A DNA stretch of 64,000 nt from Varroa destructor (lineage: Eukaryota; Arthropoda; Arachnida; Mesostigmata; Varroidae), in the NCBI RefSeq assembly GCF_002443255.2, contig NW_019211458.1, forward strand, positions 26,254,485 to 26,318,484, written 5' to 3'. Shown one piece after another: positions 54,299 to 64,000 of this stretch. The notes beneath the pieces were generated by a model, which saw nothing but the letters and a program-made list of their open reading frames with translations, was not told the DNA's origin and did no database searches. Made by a program: the position numbers and the translations under genes. The number at the start of each line of letters is the position of its first letter. Positions within the stretch are counted from its first letter, which is position 1.

Positions 54299-55420
54299 TA
54301 AAGTAGGAGGCAATGTTGTCTTGTTGGCAGTTAGTGGCACAGTAACGTGTGGAGTAAGGCCAGCAGAGAGAACCAGAGGCGAAGGTGAGCCAACCCGAGA
54401 AGACTAACCTGCGCCTGGGCATAGACTTGTTCTGGTCGGACCAGTTCGACGGACTTCCTTCAGTAGCGGTAATACTAGCGGTAATGGTGATGGTGGCGGC
54501 GTAGCGAGGGGCCTGAGGCCAGATGCGACCAGACCTCTCCCGGACGTGCGGCAATCCCCCAAATCCCCTCAGCCTCAAGGCCTGAACCTTTCTGCCTCGG
54601 GGTTCAACCTCCCTTACCCCCCTCCCCCCGCGCTCCATACCCAATCGTCTTTCGAGTCTCCCCTTTCCGGTCACTCACCAGTTCTTGACGTACTCGACCG
54701 GAATAAACCTGTGAATGAATATGTATAAGGATAATGCTAACACACGTTGCGATGAGAACACAGCCCGCAGCTAACACAGCTAAGCAGGCATAGAGAGAGT
54801 ACAGCGGGATGCAGAATACAGTCGAGTAGCTCTGAAGGCTTCTAAGCGGCGGTTGTAACGGTGGTGGCGATGGTGATACAGAAGCGACGACAACGACGAC
54901 CACATCGCTGGCGGTAACCTCCGACAACTGCTCTCGCACCAGCCGTCGTCCGCGCCGACCAGGGGCAGGCAGCTAGCGAGCGCAAATACCAGCACCTCTT
55001 AATACGCTGTCCAAATATTGCATTTTCGGGTCCAAGTTTGCCTCCCACGTACTGCCCTTTGCTCGCAAGCAGAAGGGAACGCAGTTCTTTTCCCAGAACT
55101 ACGCTGCATTTCGAAGCCGGCGGCTTCGGTCTCAGCCGCCCCTAGCTGGCTGGTCGACCAGGCCCTTTGTCGTTACTGACTTCGAAGAAAGCCCAGCTTC
55201 ACAGCTGCACACACTTCTTCACTTCTGACGCTGCCGCCTCCGGCACGATCGCTACAATCGCTAGTACTTTGTGAACAACCACCAAATGATTTGCCGAAGC
55301 TAGCTGAGCAGTCGTGCACGATCAGTTCATAAAAGCAGTCGGTCAGGGTCAGTTTGTGGGGCGGATGTAGCCCGCGAGCTTGCGAACCGCCGATGCACCT
55401 GACAATCGGGTCGGCGCCAT

Positions 55421-58400
55421 GATCCTAATAAGATACTAAGAGGATACTATGTATGACACATACATGCCTATGTGGATTAGATCAGGACAAATATGCAATA
55501 AAACAGTGTTGGTGGCGTCTTGTCACTAGACGCAAGGTCGCGCTGCTAACACACTGGTACTTGGAGTTGCAAGAAAGGTCAGTTAGTTAAAAAAAAACGT
55601 GTCATCGAGTCTGCGATTACCAGGCTCGTTAAAGATGTTCATCTCTTTGAAATAGCCGTGTTTGACTGGGCCGCTTGAACTAGTTTTGCTTTGAAAAGCT
55701 TTTGTCGTTACGATATCTAGTAAAATTCAGAACTACTGCAAAATACCACAGCAGCATCGAAACTGCCATAGGCAATACGGAACGGTAACTAACAGTTAAT
55801 ATAATAAGTTATATATAATATTAAGTTAATATAATAAATAATAAGTTAAACAAATTCAAATAAACAAACATTACTATTGTGAAAAACAAATCTATCAAAA
55901 CCATAATATAATACAGCAGATACAACTATAGCACGCAACTTTGTGTACTCACAAAAATGCAAGTATGATCTGCGTAGCAACAAAGGAAGTATCTGCGGCT
56001 TATTTTATCGACGAAAGCCCTCGTAGAATTTCATATATACGTACGCAGAGAAAGGTACCCTTGAGCGGAAATTTTGATGACTAACTCGTAACGGCCCAGT
56101 TTCAGTCATAGGTGAAGATAGTATCACGTCGATTTGACACTACGTTATATCCAACGAGACGGCAGTGTGTATGTATGTGTACAGGTGTGACTCTGGTAGT
56201 GGCTATGTACAGGTAAAATGTTTGTTTGTTTACATTGGCATTGATTTTTGAGATAATCCCAAACATTTACCAGAACTTATCCACTTGCAGCATTGTTTCA
56301 AAATGTGTCCATTTCACAGTCTTGCATATGATTATACTGTGATGAGCATTTTTTTGAATCCATCTTCTATGGCATGTCTGTCTGACATTTCCCACTCGGT
56401 GGATCCTGATGACACTAAGTATAAGCTGCTTGTCCAAAAAACAGCCTAATTTACTTAAGTCTCGGAATGAATTATGCCGCTATGGGTAACGCCCTTAGAA
56501 TAATTGTTATTCCCGTCCTATGTTTTTATGTTGACTGATGCTGGCATTTTCATATATGCGGCCTTCGAACTGGTGGTTCTGGACTTAATTGCCAGCTTCG
56601 ATGTGTGTACAGAATATCTGTCTTTTACATCATTTGTTACTCAAGACAAACGTTTGTCACGTTATTGCGAGTCGATCTTTTGTTCTAATTGCCATCCCTA
56701 TGGATTTCGGCCGTTTAGGAAAGCAGATTCGAATCGGCCAAATGATCTTCCGGCAGGTAGGATAAACGACTGATCAGATATTATTAATTTTTATGCGTCT
56801 CTAAGGCGTACTGTTCTTGTGAAACCTTTGTAAAAATACTAATGCTGGTAAAATAGCGGCTAACGTAAAGGTAGTGTATTTCACCTATCAGGAAATTCAT
56901 AGATTAAATATACAATCATCCGAATCATTTACAGATTTACCGAACAATAATAACACAGATTTACAGAGTTCTTGTTGAAATTCGGACTTATCAAATCAGT
57001 CGAATTCTCTATCGAAAAGATTGTTCCTTAAGACCAGTGTCGCGACACATCTTCATACAGAGACAGTATTTATCAAATACTGACTCATCGAGAAGCAAAG
57101 ATTTTACTAGGAAGCGCTATGTTGACACACGACATCGATCGATTACAATCTACCAGATAAAGCTTAACTAAGAAGATATATCGTCTTCTCTGTCGAACGT
57201 CGAACTGCTGAAAGATTATCAAACAATATTGTATGCAAACTATTAATTATAATTCGCTAACGTTCTTCAAACAGCGATTATTCACTTTCTCATTCTGTAC
57301 AACGTAAGTACAACAGAAAAATGCCGGGTACCATAAATCGTGTTATAGTATGATTGACGAAAAAAGATCAGGAACAGATTGAAGCACTATTATTGGCCGT
57401 CTGTGGAACTCTGCTCTTCTGCTTGACCTTACTCGAAGGGTGTTTTGAAGTAATTAATCAGACTACAAAGTAATTCGTCGAAAACCTTCAAAGTTGAAAT
57501 TAACAACGTGAGAGATTTGTCTCTGACGGCAAGCCGCTGTTTCTCTCACTATATATATATGTTACAAGTCATACTATTTATTTAGCCGTTACTAGTCATT
57601 TATTTAGCCATTCCATCTGGCAAAATTTATCGACGCTCGAAGGGCGGAGATCTCTAACTTACCCAGGCTAATGATGTGAGTTAGCACGATGGTAGATTGT
57701 AAGCGATCGATTCATTAACGAAACTAGAACAAATATTATGTGTATATATAGAACAAATGGTATAAGGGTGTTATTCAATTAAACGCTAGTCCAATAACGG
57801 CTTCCCTTACGTTTCTCTTAGCCCGCACAGTTCTAACTACCTTTGCTTAGTTGCTTGTTAGCCATTCATATCAGTCGAATATATAGAAATAGAGCGTGAT
57901 CTTGGTTCGAAATATTTCACTGGGAAAATATCTTTTATGGTTTTATTGTTGAAGTTAAATGACGGGTTACTTGTCGAATTCGTAACTCAGCTTCGAATAG
58001 AGATAAGCCGCAGAAGATATGTAATTTTTTTAGTAAACGGGATGTTTCCTAATTCATATTATAGTAATAGACAGTCTGACTTGAACGATTGCCCAAACAA
58101 CGATTCATATTGTATAGTAATAACGAAGTGTACATATACTCGTGTGTGTATTGAGCGTTGTCCATACTCATGCCGTTCTCACGGCACCGCTAGCGGCCTA
58201 AAAATACTCCAGTGCAGAACACTGCCACCATATTCCGCTAGAACTAGCTGACTTCTCGACGACAGCAGCCGCCTACAGTAGTTATCTAGCCATACCAGAA
58301 ACAAGCTAATAATATATATGCGTGTATGTTTTAAACATTGTAACAAAAAGTCTAATTTAGCTCTGATATTTATTAGAATTAGCGGTCTGCGTATGATGTC

Positions 58401-59015
58401 AAAATTACATTACAATAATATAGCTTTAAATAGACAATTTAGTTTATTCATAATTTATAGATTTAGTTATTATTATAGTATGATTTTTTCCTGTGTATAA
58501 GGTAATTTTATTTGTTCAGACTCGTGTTAGCAGATATTGTTGATATTTATTACTTATGATGAATAATAAATTATTTCGTCGGCAATATTTTTGCACCGGG
58601 TAGTCTTGTCAGTGATCCAGTTTTGTTTGCGCGCAGTTTAATACCACGCACTATCTAATACCATATATGCTCTATGGTATAATATTCCGAGCTGATTCGT
58701 ACGATTGTAAAGAAGCATCCGCTAATCTGATTAACCACCTGGACGCGAAGGCGGAAAAAAGATTGTCGAATACATACATATATTGAGATGTTCTGTTGTA
58801 CCAATCGAAAAGGAATCACATTGGAATAGACGCCACTTCCCATATTATCGTTGCTGCGTATGAAATAGGCTCATAAGTATTCGGGATGGCACGTGGCGTA
58901 AAATATGTACAGGAAGACTCTTTTAAGAGCCTAAAGGCTGAGGTGCTAAATACTCCAACTCCAGCGTTACGTTGACCATCTGCAAATTATGAATGTTATA
59001 TTGCATATAGAATGG
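55421..59015. other. AT-rich non-coding DNA
   Basis: Beyond the duplicated AT segment, frames at 56,504-56,773 and 57,937-58,251 plus are open but have no recognised motif. A pyrimidine-tract acceptor-like site on the minus strand near 58,740 is followed by a short frame only. Confidence 0.5.
55794..55848 (+). repeat. AT-rich duplicated segment
   Basis: AGTTAATATAATAA occurs twice (starting at 55,794 and 55,824) with related TAATATTA sequence between, giving a short imperfect tandem array just inside the AT-rich domain that starts near 55.4 kb. Confidence 0.7.
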
Positions 59016-59099
59016 CTATTTTTGTACGTTGGTGTAGTTTTTCAATGAGGAGAGACAGCGGAGAAAATTTTCCTTGAAGCACGCTTCCATTAGGGTTAC

Positions 59100-59267
59100 G
59101 AAAAACCCAAACTGAATGTATTTGACGACCAGAGCCATTTTGATGTCACCCGTAGCTACTGGCGAGTTCACCCATTCCGAAGGGTAGAAGGCCTTCTCAA
59201 CACATACGGTCATCGCGATGACTATTGCTATATTGAGGACCAGAAGATTTACATTAACAACTTCCGT
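59100..59267 (-). CDS. Candidate internal exon of a membrane protein
   Basis: On the minus strand a 56-codon stretch is bounded by good splice signals. Upstream lies a branch-point-like TTAAC, a pyrimidine-rich tract and TTCCAG, with the exon starting at 59,267. Downstream, TTC is followed by GTAACC. Both boundaries fall between codons, giving a symmetric phase 0-0 exon of 168 bases. The peptide starts TEVVNVN, has a strongly hydrophobic run (LLVLNIAIVIAMTVCV) consistent with a membrane helix, then a polar segment EKAFYPSEWVNSPVATGDIK and a second hydrophobic stretch. Codon third positions look more G/C-rich than the AT-rich surroundings. I do not recognise the family. The frame stays open past the donor to 59,016, so a longer or terminal exon is also possible. 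No convincing neighbouring exon was found, and a chance open frame is a real alternative. Confidence 0.25.
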
Positions 59268-62200
59268 CTGGAAGTGTGCAATTGACGAAGAAGGGAAAGG
59301 CTATAGTTAATTTTTGTTTTTCGTATCATTATGCCACTATGGTAATAGTCTCAATATATGACTAGGTTTGCAGTAACTTAATCGTGGGAACTCTCTCTGA
59401 GCTGAGGGGAAAGCTTTCATCTGAAGTGAACGAGGTTCAGCTTGGTCCCAAAACTTAATCAGCCCACGCGTCGAACTCATGCAGTGTAGGGTGTCACCAA
59501 GCCATCTTTTATTCTATTCTAATTTTGAATAGCGGTTCTATTAATGTTCTGATTCATAGTATCCGTAAGGTTCAGTGTTCTAAATGGCCGAAAAAATTCC
59601 TCTATTACCCGAGCTTGCTTGCGGCCACGACGTATATTAGTGGAACGGGCATATTGATTAATGGCAGTATATTTAGAAAAGTTTCACTATTCGCATAGAT
59701 GACATAAATCTCAGTCTTTGAACCACTTCGTAAGAACAAACAAAAACGAAACTCTACTTCCGCCTTCCTTATAAATGTATATTTATTAAATCAAATCACA
59801 GTAGTCTAAATCAACTTTCGTGTCTCCTAACCGATGGTGACCATCACCGATCTGTTTTACTGATCGGTACGAAGTGTCCGCATGATTCCCATGAAGAATG
59901 GATATTACCCAGTGCTGCTAACTGTCGATCATAGCGCATGTAAAAGTGTACCACTGTCACAGCCTACTACCCGCTTTGCTCATAGATAACTAACAAGACA
60001 GAGACAAACCAACTAGGTGAGTTTGTCCTGCCATCAGCTTTTTATGTATAAACTCCGCTGTTGACTTTATTTTCTTGTTTTTTACTCCTCTTTCTACCGT
60101 CTGTTGCTGTTGCAGCTTTTTACACTAATATCATTGTCATGTACCATCATCGTTTTCCATGCAGCGCTCATGAGGCGTGTCTGTCGTTCCTATCCATCCT
60201 GTAGTAGTTGTCGTTAATGCCGCTGATGATTTTGTGGTTGCTGTTGTTATTATCGATGTTGTCGTCGTTGTGCCATTGTACGGTGTCTGGGCTTCCCCCG
60301 GAGCTGGGTGAGCCGGATGGACATCGGATAGCTTAACATATTGCGTCGGCAGTAGGGGCAGAGGCGACAGCGGAAAGCGGGCAGCGAAGGGGCAACACGG
60401 GATGAGCTGGCTCGCCACATCTCCTTGCTGAGTGAGGTAAAGGCAAGTCGAAAGCAAGCAAAACCTAGCAATCACCAGCACCAGCCTTGGCTTTAGGGCC
60501 TCTCGTCTGCCAGCCAACGGTTCTAGGTAGGAAGATGGACGAACGAACCGATGGGCTTTGACGAAGTCGGGGCGAGGCACATTCGGCTGTTCTGGCGAGA
60601 GCGTTCGAGAGCTCCAGCCAACCCGCCGAGGGTGGAAATACACAAATGGCAATCTCAGTTAGGCTGGCAAGTAGCATGGCAGTGGCCGCAGCAACAGAGG
60701 GGAACGCAAACAGCTACACAATTTATTGGTGCTTATATCTTATCTTATCACGCGCGGGCTCGAGGGCAATTTGACAACAGAGGGAACCAAGAGATGATTG
60801 CAAAGGGCTAGATGGGTCTCAACGAAGGATGAGACGTATGAAATATTGAAAGGAGAAAAGACAAGCGCGGAGAAGACCTGAAGCCTCGGCCGGTTTTCTT
60901 GATGGGAGCTGCTACTTCGGCTGCTTACGCTCTCGACTGAGTCTCCGGTGCGCTGTACTAACTGGTGGAAGGTCGTTCTTCCAGCAGCATTAACAACAGT
61001 AGTAGTTGCAGCACATATCACCGTGGCGATGAGCAGTCCCCAGTCGAGGCCTTCGAACGCTTCCCATGCTGAACAACATCCGCTTTCCTCCATCCAAACC
61101 CCACCCCACACTTTCGTGCAGGACTGTACGCCTTGTTCGACCCTCGGACTGCGGGGATTCCCCATTCTCAATGAAACACTGCTTCGTCCAGCCTGTTAGA
61201 CCTTTATGAGTATGTGGACCAACAAGGGCGGTTCGAAGGGTTTGTACTCTCCACAGAGGTTCAGAGATGGGACAAAAAGAGACAAGAAACCCTAATGGTA
61301 TGAGAGGCGGTTCAGGCGATTTATAACTCGAAGCAAAGATACAGAAAACAAAAAAATACGAAAGACAAACCCGTAGCGTTACCTTGGTCTGTTCCTAAAA
61401 CCGCTGGATGGCTCCCTGTGGTCGAAAGCAATACCGCGATAAGACTTATTGGATGTTTGTATACCTCAAGGCAATGTGGTTTGGTCAACATATAGGCTCA
61501 CATCTTCTTTTTGGCTTACTGTACATGTGTGTAATGTTCAGAGATTTAAATGCTTTTGACGTCAACAAACCTTTTAATGCATATGGTAAGATAGCGGTAA
61601 ACACATGTGGATAGCTAACGCCATTGTGCAAATACTTTTGGGTAAGGCAAACAATAAATTAATTCGGGGAAACCATTACTACGTATCATTTTACTCATAG
61701 ACCTTTCATGTGCCCTTTGAATGAAATAGCGACTAACTTACGATGAAGCGTTTGAAAACATACAGGGGACTCAATTGCAGTTCCTGTCACCCATATCAGA
61801 CCAACACGTAGCAACAGGAACGTATCAGTGGGATGAATATTAGATTCACAAATAGACGACTGGAAACACATTGTCGAACCAATTTGCCTAGACAGCTGTA
61901 GCAAGGATGAATGAAGTTTACTGTTCGTTCAGGATATTATAATAGATGTCGTAATATAACGTAAGGGATAATAACGGAATTCTGTAATGGTCGTTTTTGA
62001 ATTGTACTAAATCAAGTGCACTTTTCCTGAACGGTGTGGTGGATTATCCCTGTAGCTCACTTGGGCATTGGAGGTTTCGTCAGAGCTGGCGACTACGTTA
62101 ACGAGAAAAACGAGTTGATGTTTAGTAAGTAGAATATGAAACGCCGGATTAAAATAAAAACCGGAATATAACAGAAAAATTGTTGTTTAGAAGCGCCTGC

Positions 62201-62400
62201 AGAGCTAGACACCAACCAGAAATGACACCCGCCATTCGGAGCTAACAACAAAAAGCTGCACCTATGGGTCTAAGACACCTTCCATAAAAACGAGTTCTTT
62301 CTATTAGATCGGAACATTTCCATGTACCGGCAATATTTTATCTGACAAAAACGCAACATTTCATTAAAACTCGAGCAGAAAATGAATTATGTATTCACTC
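59268..62400. other. Non-coding DNA with one GC-rich patch
   Basis: 60.1-61.2 kb is GC-rich with long biased frames on the minus strand (60,652-60,137 and 61,171-60,740). The first has a Thr-rich end made by a trinucleotide-like run. The rest is AT-rich. Nothing identifiable. Confidence 0.45.
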
Positions 62401-63350
62401 TCACTTCCGTCGGTCTTTTCGTACTTCACGATTTACTTGTTCCGTCTCGCCAGAGACTAACTTATCAAACTAGTTATTGTGACCCCTTTTATCGTCGAAT
62501 GTACGGGATTACGAATTTTATTTGCGAGTAATGTGAAAGAATGATAATTTTTTGACACAAGGTGTGATGAATACGGTAGGCACAAAAGAACCCTTTACTT
62601 AAAGTCTTGCAGAGCGGTATTAACGACCTTTGCCTTATCGCTTTCGAAATTGTCATGGACAGGAATGATTTTTCCTTGTCTATTAGGTTTTAAGGCAGCC
62701 TCGTTTGCTAGATCCAATTAAACCATATAGAGATCTTGGTCGAGTCTTTCACTCAAGCATTTCTCAGTATATGAGGCCCTTTCAGTGCGAGCAAACGCGA
62801 TATTTTTAGAGTGAAGGTTTGACTTAACTTTTGGTTAACACGCGTCCTCCGGAGCTACCCATTTTTTTTCTCTGCTTTATATGAAGATGGGAATGCTACT
62901 TCTTGTCACCCATAACAATTTTGTATAGAACCCTATTATTGTGGCTGCGTATTGCTCGGTATCGGGCGACCTTAGACAACAAGAAGCCGTATTTCCCTGT
63001 GCGCCGTCACTCAGCTTATGGGACACCCTGGTTCCCCATTTTTTTTACCACACCCTATAAATTTAAGAAGCCCGTCGATCGCCATAAGGCTAGAATTCAC
63101 CTTCTCGGCCAGTTCGCGAATTGTTTGCTGTCTTCTTCCAAAGTGGTGCTTCCACAGGCTGTTCCCATCGAGCTCGAATAGCCGACCGAGGCACCGCATA
63201 TCCTTCAATTCTAAAGTGCCATTATTGGACTTTGCAAGTCGTCTTTAAGCAGTCTTCTCAAGCAGCGAGTCCATGTCGGGCGCAGCACGTAGATCCCCTA
63301 CTGCTTTGACGGCTTCTTGACCTCGGAAAAAAGCAAATTAGGATAGAGGC
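62401..63350 (-). pseudogene. Decayed mariner (DD34D) transposase
   Basis: This is a fossil of a Tc1/mariner-superfamily cut-and-paste transposase, read on the minus strand through at least three frame shifts and several in-frame stops. From the N-terminus: a frame at 63,337-63,041 carries the mariner helix-turn-helix pattern, with LAKS..GTLELKD, a GR.FELD stretch and TIRELAEK (63,124-63,101). A shift at an eight-base T run (63,039-63,046) leads to SHKLSD (near 63,020), the counterpart of the WVPHELS motif. IVMGDKK (62,919-62,899) matches the TGDE block and keeps the first catalytic Asp. HDN (62,657-62,649) keeps the second. VVNTALQDF (62,627-62,601) and YSSHLVSKNYHSF (62,573-62,535) match the HPPYSPDLAPSDYHLF region, where the third Asp is now Asn. 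The second and third positions lie exactly 35 codons apart in one frame, the DD34D spacing. The length of about 0.95 kb compares with roughly 1.04 kb for an intact gene. It cannot encode an active enzyme. Terminal inverted repeats were not identified. Confidence 0.9.
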
Positions 63351-64000
63351 GGAAATCACCAGGAACATCCGTTTTAGGGTCTGTATCTGAGGTAAAATTT
63401 TATCGCACAATGAAATCATAAGGGGCTAAGGAGGGCAAAACAGTTTCAAGTGGTAAGTTTTGGTAAATAAAGGGAGTAGTAAAAGAAAAACAAATATTGG
63501 AAAAATGCCATGAGTTATGATCGAACCTAATATAAGTCGCAAAGTTAGTGAAACGTCGCACAAACAAGCTCTGGAAGTATTGACATTTGTTCTTATAAAT
63601 TAAGCCAAATAGTACAAGACTTCGGTATTATTCAACGTATATAAGTATTCGTGTTTAGTACAAAGATTATTATTAATTCAAGTATCTTGTTCAATTTAAA
63701 TTTAGAAATATTCACATTACTTATATTATTGTTCAAGTAGTTAAACGAGAACGTCGTTACGTAGTTACAGGCTTTTGTATACATAATTATTCATACCACC
63801 TTGCACATTTAGATGGGCTTTAGCAAGCTACTTCTAGCGTTCACTATTGTAGTTACTATGTAAATATATTTCAGGTAGAAGCATTGCCATGTTGATAGTG
63901 ATTTAATAATGAATTGTGGCTGGATTTCCCCTTTCGTCATGAGGCCTACGCACCAAAATTCGATTATGATTTTGATACTTTACCGAACTTTAGCTGCACA
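63351..64000. other. AT-rich non-coding DNA
   Basis: Sequence beyond the 5' end of the mariner fossil. I looked for a terminal inverted repeat 100-250 bases upstream of the transposase start and could not identify one. No gene is seen. Confidence 0.5.

Larger units (their letters stand above)
50566..55420. other. Non-coding DNA with a GC-rich end
   Basis: 50.6-51.6 kb and 53.6-55.4 kb are GC-rich, and 51.7-53.5 kb is AT-rich. A TATA-like TATAAAAG stands at about 54,071 in GC-rich DNA, but no initiator or transcription unit could be linked to it. No coding feature was recognised. Confidence 0.45.

Noticed and set aside
54120..54939. Long minus-strand frames of 184 and 111 codons
   Set aside because: They are Arg/Gly/Pro-rich translations of GC-rich repeats on the strand opposite biased plus-strand frames.
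55321..55378. CATAAAA followed by TCAGT as an arthropod core promoter
   Set aside because: The spacing from the TATA-like site to the initiator A is about 21 bases, short of the usual 28-30, and no transcript start or gene follows.
60137..61171. Minus-strand frames of 171 and 143 codons
   Set aside because: A Thr-rich tail comes from a trinucleotide run and a single hydrophobic stretch is not enough; no homologous family was recognised.
61695..61904. Minus-strand frame with WVTGT, considered as another mariner catalytic block
   Set aside because: Residues around it do not follow the TGDEKW...Y.N order in any frame and no neighbouring mariner motif was found.

Overview
The window looks like non-coding nuclear DNA of an animal, most likely an invertebrate (inference). 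No long intact gene is visible: the longest open frame is 194 codons and it reads as a retrotransposon fragment. AT dinucleotide microsatellites, homopolymer runs, CAG/GTA/AAC-type trinucleotide texture and several decayed transposable elements (TEs) are present. Arthropod or arachnid (mite/tick-like) DNA is my best guess from the overall texture, but nothing in the window proves it. I see no bacterial, organellar or viral gene.

Layout. 1-5.0 kb is AT-rich unique DNA. 5.0-6.2 kb is a GC-richer island with short open frames. 6.2-13 kb is AT-rich, with simple repeats and a cluster of palindromes at 12.2 kb. 13-26.9 kb is mixed to GC-rich low-information DNA with a tRNA-like relic at 18.6 kb. 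26.98-27.5 kb holds a decayed frame with weak similarity to the linker and GIY-YIG end of Penelope-like retroelements. 27.5-33 kb is AT-rich, with a possible mariner C-terminus at 30.7 kb. 33.09-33.21 kb encodes a pogo/CENP-B-type helix-turn-helix. 34.2-55.4 kb is a long GC-richer block that contains a Ty3/Gypsy reverse transcriptase-RNase H relic at 49.74-50.57 kb. 55.4-60.0 kb is AT-rich and has one candidate spliced exon on the minus strand at 59.1-59.27 kb. 60.1-61.2 kb is a GC-rich patch. 62.40-63.35 kb is a mariner transposase fossil on the minus strand, the best-supported feature here, with a DD34D spacing still readable.

The recognisable parts do not work together as a pathway: they are independent TE insertions at different stages of decay. 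I did not find a coherent undescribed system. The best second looks are the mariner and Gypsy fossils, the pogo-type helix-turn-helix, the putative membrane exon at 59.1 kb and the sharp compositional mosaic. All family calls were made by reading translations by eye, without database searches.
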